Assembly: GCA_018398585.1 (NCBI GenBank)
Contig: JAGTTD010000007.1
Coordinates: 12,888,320-12,952,319 of the forward strand
Origin: Simmondsia chinensis
Lineage: Eukaryota; Streptophyta; Magnoliopsida; Caryophyllales; Simmondsiaceae
Length of the DNA: 64,000 nucleotides
Direction of reading: 5' to 3'
Shown one piece after another: positions 25,583-36,900 of the stretch (the stretch's first letter is position 1; every line of letters begins with the position of its first letter). The notes beneath the pieces are model-generated. The model was not told where the DNA came from, made no database searches, and worked only from the letters and a program-made list of their open reading frames with translations. The position numbers and the translations under genes were made by a program.

Positions 25583-26108
25583 AACAAGAGAGAAACAAGA
25601 GAGAGATTCTCTCAAACTAGCGATTCTCTCAAACTAGAGAGAGAAACAAGAGAGAGATTCTCTCGAACTAGCAATTTCCGGGCAATTTCCGGCCACCGTG
25701 GGAGGGTGGAGCGTGGGCCGCGTGGGCTTCACTTTTAGGAGCTTCTCCGGCGCGTGACGACGTGTGGAGGGTCATACGACATCGCCGTTTGCAACTTTGG
25801 GTTCGTCTCTTCAAGCTCTATCACGGGGTATAGTCATTTATCAATTTCCATTACAGGGATTGAGGGCGAAACACAGGTGAGTGAGGGTGGTGGTTTTGGT
25901 GACTATTATGGCTTGCGTAGGACGCGACTTCTAGTGAGTGTCTCGCCAGGAACTCCAGCAACTTTCCCTTCATCCTCCTCCTCCATGGTTTTCGGCCTTA
26001 CTTGGGCACGGGCTTTGAAATTCGGCTAGGGGAACACCGCTTCTCTCTCTTCCTTCATCTCTTTTTTTGGTAAGTTTCAATGGATCTCCCCTCAATTTTT
26101 TCAGTTAT
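25583..26108 (+). repeat. Duplicated 5' part of the LINE
   Basis: About 525 bp matching 27127-27649: a purine-rich head of repeated agagattctctcaaactag, a gggagggtgg segment, then gcgaaacacaggtgagtgag and cctccatggttttcggcc. A shorter piece of the same sequence is at 24333-24569. Confidence 0.85.
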
Positions 26109-26136
26109 GGGGGGGGGGGGGGGGGGGGGGGGGGGG
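26109..26136 (+). repeat. Run of 28 G at a chimeric junction
   Basis: Second copy of the LINE to gypsy join. In the full LINE copy the same point (after tcagttat at ~27649) continues as ggcaagtcctg with no G run, which marks the breakpoint. Confidence 0.95.
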
Positions 26137-27126
26137 ACCTTTACTCCCAATGGTTGAAGGTCGGAAACAAAGTTGAAGGTCATGGAGTATTCCCACATAG
26201 CATCATCAGGTGCCTACCTAGACCATTGAACGAGAACCTGGGTGGCGATGACACTTCGATGACGGACTATTTGTCCACCTAACACTACGGCAGGGATCGT
26301 AGTTGCTGGTGCGGGTGTCCAAACCACGAACAGATTAATGAAATGAGGAAAAATCGAGACACAGTGCTTGAGGAGGGAAACGTGAGCCTTGTGGTGGATT
26401 AAAGCATGGTCAGGTGGATCAAGCTTGTATGTAACTTAGCCTACATGAACAAGGATATTGAAAGGTCCGAAGTATCAAAGAGTTTGTGATAACGACAGAC
26501 TTCTAAACTTTGTTGACGGTAGGATGAAGTTTCAACCACACATAGTTGACAATCTGGAACTCCCTCTCGGAGCGGTAGTGATTAGCTTGTTTCATACGAT
26601 TTTGAGCTTGTTGAAGATGATGCTTTAATCGTGCTATGGCTTGTTCTCATGCAATGAGTCTACGATCCACCATTTCCATAGCTGATTTGCCGAGCAAGTA
26701 TAGAAAATGGATTGGAGGAGGTTGCCTATGAAGAATCTCATATGGGGTCGATTGGGCAGATGAGTGAAATGATGTATTATACCTCCACTTTGTGAGTTCC
26801 AGCCACTTGCTTTAGTCTCAAGGACATTCCTCGACCATGCAATGAAGATATGTTTGTAAGCATCAATTGAGAACTTCTTTTTGGCTGTTTGACTATGGAT
26901 GGTATGAAGATAATAGGTTAAGCTAAGTCCCCAATCTGGTAAAATTTTTCTGGCATAATGTGCTTATAAAGATCGGTTCACATTCACTAATGATACTATT
27001 AGGTAAACCATGAAGGCGATAGATGTTATCAAAGAATAGCTAGAAATTTGAGCCGTGGTGTAAGGGTGTTTGTGAGAGATTGAAGTGCCCATACTTGCTT
27101 AAGTGATTAACAACTATGAAGATAAC
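26137..27126 (-). pseudogene. Gypsy 1 integrase C-terminal half and chromodomain
   Basis: The copy contiguous with the rest of gypsy 1 across the LINE insertion: VIFIVVNHLSKYGHF (27126-27080) continues what is left at 29449 and above. Integrase core and C-terminal words match the duplicate at 24596-25582, ending in the chromodomain-like WSRRAPDDAMWE-type motif near 26180. This places the parent among chromodomain-bearing Ty3/gypsy elements. It is not functional. Confidence 0.82.
27112..27126 (+). repeat. Target site duplication of the LINE, left copy
   Basis: AACTATGAAGATAAC here recurs at 29434-29448 directly after the poly-A tail. It lies in the gypsy 1 integrase sequence. Confidence 0.93.
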
Positions 27127-29433
27127 AAGAGAGAAACAAGGGAGAGATTCTCTCAAACTAGCGATTCTCTCAAACTTGAGAGAGAAACAAGAGAGAAATT
27201 CTCTCAAACTAGCGATTTCCAGGCAATTTCCGGCCACCCTGGGAGGGCGGCGCGTGGCGCGGGTGGGCTTCACTTGCAAGAGCTTCTCTGGTGCGTGACG
27301 ACATGTGGAGGGTCATACGACATCGCCGTTTGCAGCTTTGGGTTCGTCTCTTCAAGCTCTATCACGGGGTATAGTCATTTATCAATTTCCAGTACAGGGA
27401 TTGAGGGCGAAACACAGGTGAGTGAGGGTGGTGGTTTTGGTGACTGTTATGGCTTGCGTAGGACGCGTCTTCTAGTGAGTTTCTCACCGGGAACTCCAGC
27501 AACTTTCCCTTCATCCTCCTCCTCCATGGTTTTCGGCCTTACTTGGGTACGGGCATTGACATTCGGCTAGGGGAACACCGCTTCCCTCTCTTCCTTCATC
27601 TCTTTTTTTGGTAAGTTTCAATGGATCTCCCCTCAATTTTTTCAGTTATGGCAAGTCCTGATTTTTTGGATCCAATCCCTAAAATCTCACCCTTTCCATA
27701 TCTGTTGGTGATTTCAAATTTTTTGATCTGGGCTGGCGTTTCCGGCAAGTTCGCAGCCTCTGGCACAATGGTTTCCGGTACAAAAAATTCGAAATATTTT
27801 TTTCCATCCTTTTTCCACCTTCTCTTGTTGCCTTGATGATTGTTATGGCCAGTTTTGGAGTGGTTGTGCCATTGTTAGATGATTATGAGGGTGGGGGCTA
27901 CGTTTCTCTCTCCTCCGGTTTCTCCAATGGGTTGTTGCATTTGCTTGCTTTTCCTTGGGTTTCCTTTGGGTTTTGCTCGGCTTCTCCAGGAACTAGCATC
28001 TTCTTTGATGAGGATGGTCGTTGCGTCCCGTTGCGTGGGCATGATCGTTGCTCAGGATTCCATCGATGTTTGCTCTCTCCACCCTCTGCATGGCTGGTCT
28101 TTGGCCGAACTAGGGTTAGGGGTGGTTGATGGGGTGGTCATGGGTGGTGCTGGGTGGTGCAGCTAGGGTTCATGGGAGTACTAGGGTTTGTGCTGTATTG
28201 GGCTTGTTGATGGGACCATGTGTTGTGGGGCGTCCGGGCCCGATGGGAGTGGGCCTTCGGGTCCAGGTTTGGATGTAGGTACTTTACATGATCTTGGGCT
28301 AGCCACTAAAGGCCCACCTAGTGCTGGTTGGGTTGAAGGCTGTGATGGACTTAAACTGGGCTAAGCAAGGTTGGGGTGTGGGACAATCGTCAGGCTGATG
28401 ATAGGGATGGCCTTGAGCCGGCCTGACCCCATCTATTTCCACTTGGACTGCTCTTCACCAGCTAGGCTCGGAATGGGCCAAAATGAGCCACGACCCACCC
28501 TCTCTACCTCCATGCTGTTGGGGGTGCTCAAAAATTCAAAAAAAAAAAAGAAAAATTTATTTATGAACCGGGCCCAAAGGCCTAGGTCATAAATAAAGCC
28601 CGTGTTGAGCCTGACCAAATCAACCCCACACGGGCTGCCTTTCTGCCCGTGTCAGGACCACACGGGCTGCTCCTTGCTCGTATTGGGCTCAGGCCCACAC
28701 AGCTGCTCTTGCCCGTGCCGGGCCTCTTTCTCAGGCCCTCACGGGTCCTCTTCCCTTGGTCGAAGTTCTCTTAGGCTTGAGGGCCTTTTTCCCCGCTTGG
28801 CCTTTGCTGTGATGGCTCGTGTGGGTTTGTTGGATATGTTGAGGGAAGTTTGGTCTACACTGGGTCAAGTATTTTAACCGCGGACCAATCATCGAGCTAA
28901 TGATGGAGATGGCTTTTGGAAGCGGGCTGACTCTGTCTATTTCCACTTGGACTGCTCTTCCCCTACTGGGCCACAGAATGGGCCACAAGTACCATCCATG
29001 TCCCTTCTTTTCCTTGCTTGTCTGCGACTTTGGCCACATGGCTGATTCGAGGGCTTGTTGCGAGTTGTCACGAGTTTAACAGTCCTTTGTTAAGTATGAT
29101 GACGCATGAACGGTTTGGAAGAAGTAGTTTTAATATCTCATTTCTCTTCCAAGACTGGGCTCGAGTGCACTCTTGTTTTTTCGGATTTAAGGATCTTCAT
29201 TGTTGCTTTTTATGCATTGTTTTTCCTTTGTTTAGAGGCTTGTACTTAGGAGTTTCCATTGATGTTCCTTTGTATTTCCTCTTTGTTGCTTTTGCGTGTT
29301 GTGCTTTCTTTTTGACTGCATTTGTAGGCTTCGGCCAACTTGGGGTATATCCCTCGTACTCATGTATGAACGTACATCGGTGCGGCTTTTTTGATATATA
29401 CATACTGACTTATCAAAAAAAAAAAAAAAAAAA
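27127..29433 (+). mobile_element. L1-like LINE retroposon lacking a visible ORF2
   Basis: A 2.3 kb insertion bounded by a 15 bp target duplication and ending in about 20 A (29415-29433). The 3' end ttgatatatacatactgact then tatc before the A tail is the form typical of plant L1-like LINEs. The 5' end is purine-rich with internal repeats, as LINE promoters often are. A short frame opens at 27621 (MDLPSIFSVMASPDFLDP). GC-rich interior sequence at 28380-28980 holds a diverged direct repeat ~515 bp apart (tttccacttggactgctctt at ~28435 and ~28938). I find no endonuclease or reverse transcriptase, so it would need help in trans. Confidence 0.8.
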
Positions 29434-29448
29434 AACTATGAAGATAAC
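29434..29448 (+). repeat. Target site duplication of the LINE, right copy
   Basis: Same 15 bp as 27112-27126. The first two A residues could belong to the poly-A tail, so the duplication is 13 to 15 bp. Confidence 0.93.
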
Positions 29449-30768
29449 GGTGTGACTGAAGGAGGAAGGTAGCCCCTCTATAAAATCGAGGGAAATACTG
29501 CTCCAAACAGTGGAGGGAATCGCTAAGGTTTGAAGTAACCCCAGTGCAGCCATAGTCTTACACTTATGTTGGTGACAAATAGAGCACTAATGGGCATAAT
29601 CTCGAACGTTGGATTTGAGCCCCTTCCAATGGAACAAGGTACAAATGCACCAATAGGTGGCCTTGAACCCGGAGCGCCCACCTTGTGCGGAGTTGTGGAA
29701 CCATGATAAAAGAGATCTACACAGAGTAGGATTAGCACTAACGACTAAGTGGCAGTTTTAACAAAGCAAATCCTAGTGCAAAGTAAACCGCGGGTGCATT
29801 AAAGGATCCTTGTGTTTGTCAGTGATGATATGGACTAAAGGCGGGACTTCATTCCACAAATATGTGATGAAATCAAAGAAATAGTCATGCAAAGTACCTT
29901 AGAGACAGAAAGTCGAGATAAAGCATTAGCAGTGCAATTATCTGTTCCCTTCTTGTATACTTTGTCGTCATCATATCCAATCAAGCAGGAGAGCTAGAAG
30001 TATTAAAATAGGGTGGAAACGTTCTGCTTAAGCAGAGATGTTAGACACTTTTGGTCCGTACAAATGATGAAGTGGCGATCCATGAGATACTGTTGCCACT
30101 TATCAATGGAAAAGACCACGGTAAGTAATTCACGCTCGTAAATAGTCACGGACTAGTGTTTGGGGCCTAGTGCTCATCAAATGTAAGCAATCGGATGTCC
30201 CTCCTCCATCAAAACGGCCCCTATTTGAATCCTGAATGCATCGATATCAATAATGAAGGATTTGGAAAAATCAGTTACGGGTAACATAGGGGCTGAAGTC
30301 AATGCCTGCTTGAGGCGCATAAATCCGGCTTCTACATCTAAATTCCACTCAAACCCTTCCTTGCATACTAACAGGGTCAAAGGAAGAGTAATAGTACCAT
30401 AGCGTGCGATGATCGACAATAATAGCCCAACAACCCAAGGAATCCTCATAACTGTTTAACGTTTATGAGATGCAGCCAATTGGGAATAGCTTGCAATATT
30501 ATTATTATTTTTTTTTTTTTGTATCAACGGAGACCACATCTGTGGAAACAAAATGACCCATGTATTCAATACATTGTGCACTGAAAGAACACTTGCAGCG
30601 AATAGTCGTGAAGCTGTTGTGGCGAAGAATACTGAGGACAATACGCAAATGAGAAATACAAGTAGCCAACATAAGACTATACACAAGAATGTTGTCAAAA
30701 AATACGAGAATAGATTTACGGAGGTGCAGTCTAAGTATATCATTCACAATGCTCTGGAATGTTGATGG
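29449..30768 (-). pseudogene. Gypsy 1 RT C-terminal part, RNase H and integrase start
   Basis: Minus strand, continuing gypsy 1 after the copia B insertion. RT: PSTFQSIVNDI, then VFFDNILVY, the usual FFDD active site with its second D changed to N (~30670), then EYMGHFVSTD. RNase H: ALTSAPMLPVTDFSKSFIID and IGAVLMEEGHPIAYI (30330-30180). A link near 29930 reads KKGTDNCTANALSRLSV, the usual end of the RNase H region. A T-rich insertion at ~30505-30520 and several stops interrupt it. Confidence 0.85.
30764..30768 (+). repeat. Target site duplication of copia B, left copy
   Basis: GATGG, repeated at 41662-41666 on the other side of the element. It lies within gypsy 1 RT, between SNAP and PSTFQS. 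Confidence 0.92.
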
Positions 30769-30943
30769 TGTTGGGATCAAATTTTAGAACTTTTTTCCCA
30801 AGAGCAGCTTGAGTGGGGGCAGCGAAATGCCAATTTAAAGTTAGAAATTTTAAATCTAAAACCTAGATCTAATTAAACCATTCAATCAAATTTATATTTA
30901 ACTCTAATAGGTTCATAATATGACAAATGAAAAATATCGATTA

Positions 30944-30947
<4 letters not shown>

Positions 30948-30996
<49 letters not shown>
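30948..30996. repeat. TA microsatellite
   Basis: About 24 TA units within the left LTR of copia B. The right LTR has only a short tatacatatata at the matching place (~40048-40062), so the run expanded after insertion. Confidence 0.95.
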
Positions 30997-30999
<3 letters not shown>

Positions 31000-31318
31000 G
31001 AAATAAAGGAAAACAAATTAAATATCACATATTTAATTAAACATACCTAAAGCGTGAATCCCAACTCCTACTTGAAGATCTGAAATTACAAGAAGGTTTC
31101 TTGACACCTCAAGGTCTTCTTGGCAATGATCTCTTGTAGCACCGGGAGGGTGGGCTCCTAAAAATGTTATTTACGAAAAAATTTCTGAACAAAATTTTTC
31201 CTTTTAATCTTTTAGAAAAATTATGCTAAACAATAATGTAGAAAATTCCTAAAACAATTTTAGGGTTTTCGTCATCGGAGAAAACTAGGTTCCAGAACCT
31301 TTAAATTTTCTCACTTTA

Positions 31319-31321
<3 letters not shown>

Positions 31322-31370
<49 letters not shown>
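31322..31370. repeat. TA microsatellite
   Basis: About 24 TA units forming the left border of the TIR element at 31371. The uninterrupted LTR has only ~10 TA units here (40426-40445). Confidence 0.95.
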
Positions 31371-31373
<3 letters not shown>

Positions 31374-33232
31374 GCATTTTTATGAGAGGATGAGAGCGAG
31401 AGAGGGGCGAATCCTGGCCTTCCATTGTAATGGACGGCCAAGATTTGTTGAGTATTGAAAAAAGTTAATTTTGCTCCCTTCCTCCTTATTTATTTCTGCC
31501 CCATGAAGAGGTATGGGTCGTAAATTAATTTTTTTTTATTGTTTAATAAATCTTGGTTGTTGTCACAGTTAATTTCTAGACTAGCTATGATGGCGGTGAG
31601 GTTCACTCACCCAGCCAAAACCCAAACTTAAAATTTACAGAAAGAACACAAAGGAAACGCAAGGGAGAATATACGAGAATAAGGGACTATTTTATTAATT
31701 CATTTCTAGGATTACATAGCATTCCAAATGAATACAAATCCCACATATTTATAAACCTTGACAACCCCAAGGTTATGGGTAACCGTTCCCGCCAATTGCC
31801 TCTCTTCCTTGTTCAAACCGTGCTCCATGATCTCTTGACATGCCTAGTGGTGGTTATAAGTCAAGGCTAGTCATTGCCTTTACTCTTATTTTAGGCGCCT
31901 ATTTTTGAACTAGTGGTTACCTCCATTATCAATCCCACTCTTCCTCTTTTCCTGCTCGAATCCCGTTTGAACTAGTCAAGGGTCTTTCCCGCTTTTCTTC
32001 TTAGGTAACCGTCACCCATGTGCTCAACATGCTCCTCTTTTACTTGGTTTACAACCGGGCCTTGTTGGGCCTAAGCATGCATGCGTTGGGCTGGGCCAAC
32101 ACATGCCTGTGCATGCCCTGGGCCGAGCCAGTGCCATGCACTGGGCCCGTGCCCCATACTCGCTTTGGGCCCGCACATGCCCTGGGCCGGGCCGGTCCCT
32201 TGCACTGGGCCTGCACCTCATTTTGGGCCCGCGCATGCGCTGGGCAGGGCCAGTGCCTTGTACAGGGCCCGCGTCTCGTTTTGGGCCCGCGCATGCCCTG
32301 GGCCACGCCAGCATCTTGCGTTGGGTCTGCGCATGCCCTGTGCCCGCGCCCTGCCCTGGGCCTGCTCATTTCCTGGGCTCAGCCAGTGCCCTGCACTGGG
32401 CCCATGCCCTACGCTGGGCATCAGCACATCCGAGCTGGACCCGTGCCCAACACTGGGCCCGTGCCTTCCTCACGTAATCCTTAGACCTATCCATTGGTCA
32501 AGGCCCAAACCTTAGTAGTGTCCGTTTGTCCACTTCAACACTTAGGCCCACTCAAGGTCCATCTTGGGTTGGTGCCATAGGACATCTAGGTGAAGGTCCG
32601 TTGTCACGCTAGCACAGCGCATCCACTCGTGCGCTTGGACTCAGCTTTTCACGCCTTGCCCTTGCTTGTGCACATAATGTCCCTGACCCGCGTGCCTTGG
32701 TTCAGTGCCGTGTAACAAGCGCATGACCCTCAATCGGTTGATGCCAAGCTCAAGCTAATCTCCGTTAGGCCCGATTCATCCGTACAAAGGATGTGTACTG
32801 CGTATATACTTGTGCCCCATTGATGTCCGTCTCATATTGACACAATGCATGCGTTTGCACTTAATCATGGGTCCGTCCTTAACTAGTGCGGCACAACTAA
32901 CGTGCGCCCACTTGCGCATAATCATGCACTTGACTAGTGATCCTTTACTATGTCAATGCGCTGCTTCAAGGGCGCATGCCCTCCCCGGGTCATGCTTGGG
33001 TCAAGGTTCGTTATGTCCCGTGTTGCAGCCAAAACCTTGGCGCTGACATCCAATCAAGCACTAGAGGTTTGTGCGCCAAGTGCCTATGTCAGAGCACTGA
33101 TCGGGTCATGATGTGCTTAATGCCAGGCATCACCCTGTGCGCAGTATCCCAATGTCAAGGGTCTTACAGTTGTCCATTACAATAGGGGGCCAGGATTTAC
33201 CTCTTTCTCACTCTCACCCTCTTATAAGAACG
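31371..33232. mobile_element. TIR element inserted in a TA repeat
   Basis: About 1.86 kb with imperfect ~66 bp inverted ends: GAGAGAGGGGCGAATCCTGG and CCATTGTAATGGAC at the left, and the reverse complement of CCATTACAATAGGGGGCCAG at 33175-33195. TA runs lie directly outside both ends, so it inserted into, or its target expanded from, a TA repeat. Rice Micron elements also sit in TA repeats; I do not claim identity. The interior has no transposase and holds a GC-rich minisatellite. Confidence 0.7.
32085..32470. repeat. GC-rich ~58 bp minisatellite
   Basis: About seven diverged tandem units. ttgggcccgcgcatgccctg-type cores begin at 32164, 32223 and 32281, 58-59 bp apart. Composition is far more GC-rich than its surroundings. 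Open frames in several phases on both strands are a by-product of low stop-codon density. The sequence continues more diffusely, with cgcatg words, to about 33150. Confidence 0.85.

Positions 33233-33275
<43 letters not shown>
33233..33275. repeat. TA microsatellite
   Basis: About 21 TA units between the end of the TIR element (33232) and the fold-back element that begins at 33276. Confidence 0.95.
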
Positions 33276-33277
<2 letters not shown>

Positions 33278-33625
33278 TGAGAGTGTGATAGGAGCAAATC
33301 TTGGCCGTCCAGATTGACCCTTTTTTATGGGTCTTAAAAAAATTAACTTTCCCCCACCTTTCTCCCTCTCCCTCTCTCCCTCCCTCTCATTGCCACCACC
33401 CACCATCACCGCCGCCAGTCGACCGCCCCTCGTTGCTTTTTCTCTCTGTTCTAATTCGCCTTCCCCATATCCCTTAAAACCCTGCCACAGGTGGCAGGGG
33501 GTGAAGGGATATGGGGGATAGAGAAAAGGACGGACGGCGGTGGGTGGCGAGGTGAAGGCATATGGGAGAGGGAGAAAGGAGCATTGGAAGAGAAATAAAA
33601 GGAAAGGCGGTAGGGAGTGAAGGGC
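33276..33625. mobile_element. Fold-back (hairpin) element
   Basis: Begins GGTGAGAGTGTGATAGGAGC and AAATCTTGGCCGTCC, related to the ends of the neighbouring TIR element. It folds on itself around CCCTGCCAC-AG-GTGGCAGGG (33480-33499), with outer arms CCCCATATCCCTT and AAGGGATATGGGG, and CT-rich (33358-33390) against GA-rich (33560-33590) flanks. The LTR of copia B resumes near 33626. Confidence 0.6.
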
Positions 33626-33784
33626 TGATGTGACGGTTTGGGCGGTGCCAATAACACAATACAACACCGCGAATGTGTTGTATTCCTTTTTTTAGTCCAA
33701 AAATTAGATATAATTTATCGTATTATATATTCATCTCATGAATATTCGTTTAGTATAAAAATTTATTTATCTCGTCGATAAATA

Positions 33785-33909
33785 GTGGTTAGTGATATTG
33801 ACAGGGCATTTTTTGGTCAATGCTAGGGCAATAATAAAAACTTTTGTGATTTTATTGTGTTGAACTTGCCCTCTCATTAACAAATAATGCAATGGCAATA
33901 TCACTACCG
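33785..33909. mobile_element. 125 bp MITE
   Basis: Inverted ends GTGGTTAGTGATATTG and CAATATCACTACCG, with TAAATA on both sides (33779-33784 and 33910-33915). The matching place in the other LTR (~40600) has no such insert. Superfamily not decided; a 6 bp target duplication is not diagnostic. Confidence 0.72.
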
Positions 33910-36900
33910 TAAATAATTTATCACATGAATTCATTTTTTAATATTTTCAAACAATGCTTAAGTTGAGGTTTACGGAGGAATGTCAGGGACAACATAACTC
34001 TTTTGGTCAAATCTAATTATCATCTCAAGACAACAATTGATTATAATTTACTAAAACTTAATTCCACCAAATAGGTTTTACTGAACTCTAGAATTAAATA
34101 TATTTACTTAAAAAATTTTATTACGACAATTAACCCCCTAGTAGATATCCGTGAGTAAAAGTAACTTTAACTACTATCTTTACTTTTCTTAAATCTCTCG
34201 CTGTGGTTCCCAACTTGCCCTTCTCGAACAATTTAATAATACATAAGCACTTTTTGTATTAATTTCAAATGGAAAACATATGGAATACTCTGGTCTAAGA
34301 TTCTAGAATTTGTTCGTATATTTGCGAATCAGCTACGGGGACATCTTTATCTCGTTAGAGAATATAGATTCCACGTAAAAAAATTGTTCCCTCCACACTT
34401 CATGCCGTTACCCAACGCAGGTAAGAATCAAGTCAATGCACTTTGACTAATTCTATGGCACATCAAAGCAACAAACAATCCATGCACGAGTTCAAACTGT
34501 TTCCTGGATTTAGAGTTATTGTCTTACAGATTAATTATTTGATAGCAGTTAAGAAATAAATACTTTAGGTGGTCCTACTCAGTGTTCCTATCTTATTGAA
34601 AACACCAACATAATACTCTTGGATCCCTATCCACTTGACCAAGACAAGTCATCAAAACTATCATATTATAATCTTATCAGACAAGTTGTCCAAACTTATC
34701 ATCGACCACGAACATACGTACCTTGGCTATATGTCACTAGTTTGATCTAAGTCTTTCCATCGTTCAATCTTACAGACTACTTAAACCACACCTGACATGT
34801 CAGCTTGAATTACATTCATCTCATAGAATGTGTTAGAAAAACAATCATACGCATATTTGTCTCATAAAACATAATATGACAATAAATAAATAAAATAATT
34901 TTATTTATTTAATATTAAAACTAACTAAATGGGTTTTTTTCCAGGACACCAATTCTAATAATCTCCCACTTGTCCTAAACCTAATTAGCCTTGCATTGCA
35001 TAACTATCCCCTAGGAATCTGTCAACTCTTTGACTATAAACTTTAACCAATACCAATCTGTCATCGTCTCATTCCTTTGCTCACAAACATTGATCTACGA
35101 GGAACCCTCTAAGTCAACTAGTCTGCTCAACAACTTTATAACTGTCAAGTACCTAACTTCTATGGTGAACTAAGTAATACAATACTGCTTTACTTTTCAT
35201 CATCTTATGACTCCCAATAAAAGGTAAACACGGATTTCAAAACTCTAACTCTAAACCCCCTTTTAAAACAAATGACTCGCATAAGCTTGACCCGAAGAAT
35301 ATAGTGTGCTCATCTTAGGTCTTTCACTTTTAACTGATTGGACAATTAAACCTTAACAATTCATAACAATTCCACAACATTCTTAATAAGTAGAATGTCA
35401 TCTATATACAACACTTATAAAGTCTCTACTTTCTTGTTATGTCACTCGCACACTGATGGTTCTCTGACCATTGACTCTAATCCCTATGACTTTATTAACC
35501 ATCATCGAATCTATTATTCAATGAACAAGATGCTTATATAAGTTTACAAATAGACTTCCTTAATTGGCATACTATATGCTCCTGACTCTTAATAACTAAC
35601 TTATCTAGTTGTATCATATACTTAAGCTTATTAAGATGAACATTCAGAGCATGTCGTCTTGATTTCCATTCCCATACTTCATCACAATGAGATACAATGT
35701 ATAAGAGCAGCCTTATGGACTTAAGCATAGCATATGGGTAGAAGGTCTCATCAAAGATGTTTCCTTCCAATAAGTGTATTAACCCACTGCCATCAATCTA
35801 TCCCTGAAGGTCCCTACCTTCTTGTCTAATGAACTCTCTATACTTGTAGATCCATTCAGATCCAGTCTAATGGATTTAATGTCTTTCGATGCCTTTATAA
35901 GTATCTAGACTTAGTAAAATATAATTACATGAACTCAACTTTTATTGCCATGACCAATTGATCTACATCTTTATACTTAAGAGTTTCATTTTAGTTTAAA
36001 GGATTAGATTCACTATCGTGCTTAATTATTAAGACCTAAGACATGAATCCGTCATGTGACCCTAGCAATCCTCCCACTACACCAAAGCTCTCACATACTA
36101 AGTGTGACAATAACCTGATTAAAGATATATTTAATACATCATCTAACACTTCAAGCTGTAGAGCTACAGTATCTCATACTATCAATCTATCCAACACAAG
36201 TTATCTACTGTACAATTAAAACAGTTTCAAAAATCACTTCCATAACAAACCTTTTGATATGTAGAAGTGACTTATCATATGAATCTTACCATATTAAATA
36301 AAACTTATTGATCCCTTCTATAACACTTTGTAATAAGGAAAAAAAAGAATTCTCCTAGAACCACCACCATTTCAATCTAATCAAAGTGATTTGATATAGT
36401 TACTTATCTGATCCTAATTTTAGTCTTTAATTCTTTGAATTTTTCAAAGGATTTGATACTTCAATCTTCACAGCATATCCATATATCAACTTACTAAGTT
36501 GTCATTCATAAACATTTTATGAAATACTCATCTCTTCCGTTTGCTTGAACTTTTAACAGTCCATAAATAGTTTATGAAATACTCATCTCTTTCACTTGCT
36601 TGAACTTTTAGCAGTCCGTAAATATTTTATGAACAAGTCCTAGTAGTTTAGTGGCTCTATTTCCTTTACCCTTAAAGGCTCTTTCAGTCACCATTAACTC
36701 GAATATAGTTCACATACTAGTTATCATTTTAATACTTAATGATGCATAATGCAAATGAAACCAGTTTTGAATCATACAAGATTAGTGTGACCTAAGATTA
36801 AGTGGCACTTAAAAGCTATGTGGTTTCCGAAAATTCTTCTTTTATATGGTTACACAGTCTAGCTTCTATTAGACTAATAAATCGCCATTAACATAGTTTT

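Larger units (their letters stand above)
24333..27126. repeat. ~1541 bp chimeric tandem duplication (LINE 5' part + gypsy integrase)
   Basis: Two units with the same order: LINE 5' sequence, a long G run, then the complement of gypsy chromodomain and integrase. Matching points: ACCTTTACTCCC after the G run at 24596 and 26137 (offset 1541), and the LINE 5' junction at ~25583 and 27127 (offset ~1544). The first unit has only the inner part of the LINE segment (from ~24333). Both units contain the integrase-LINE junction, so the duplication came after the LINE inserted. Confidence 0.88.
30769..34960 (-). repeat. Copia B 3' LTR (left), with nested insertions
   Basis: Matches the right LTR in pieces: 30769-31320 with 39872-40425, then from ~33626 to 34960 with ~40455-41661. 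The gap holds a TIR element, a fold-back element and TA repeats, and a further 125 bp MITE sits at 33785-33909. It ends aattctaata, where the other LTR has aaatccaaca. Confidence 0.85.

Noticed and set aside
28602..29455. Frames within the LINE 3' half as proteins
   Set aside because: They end in poly-Lys from the A tail or sit in low-complexity GC-rich DNA and show no endonuclease or RT motif.
32020..32515. Cys/Pro/Ala-rich proteins on both strands of the GC-rich segment
   Set aside because: Open frames in several phases on both strands come from a GC-rich tandem repeat with few stop codons; no start context or domain.
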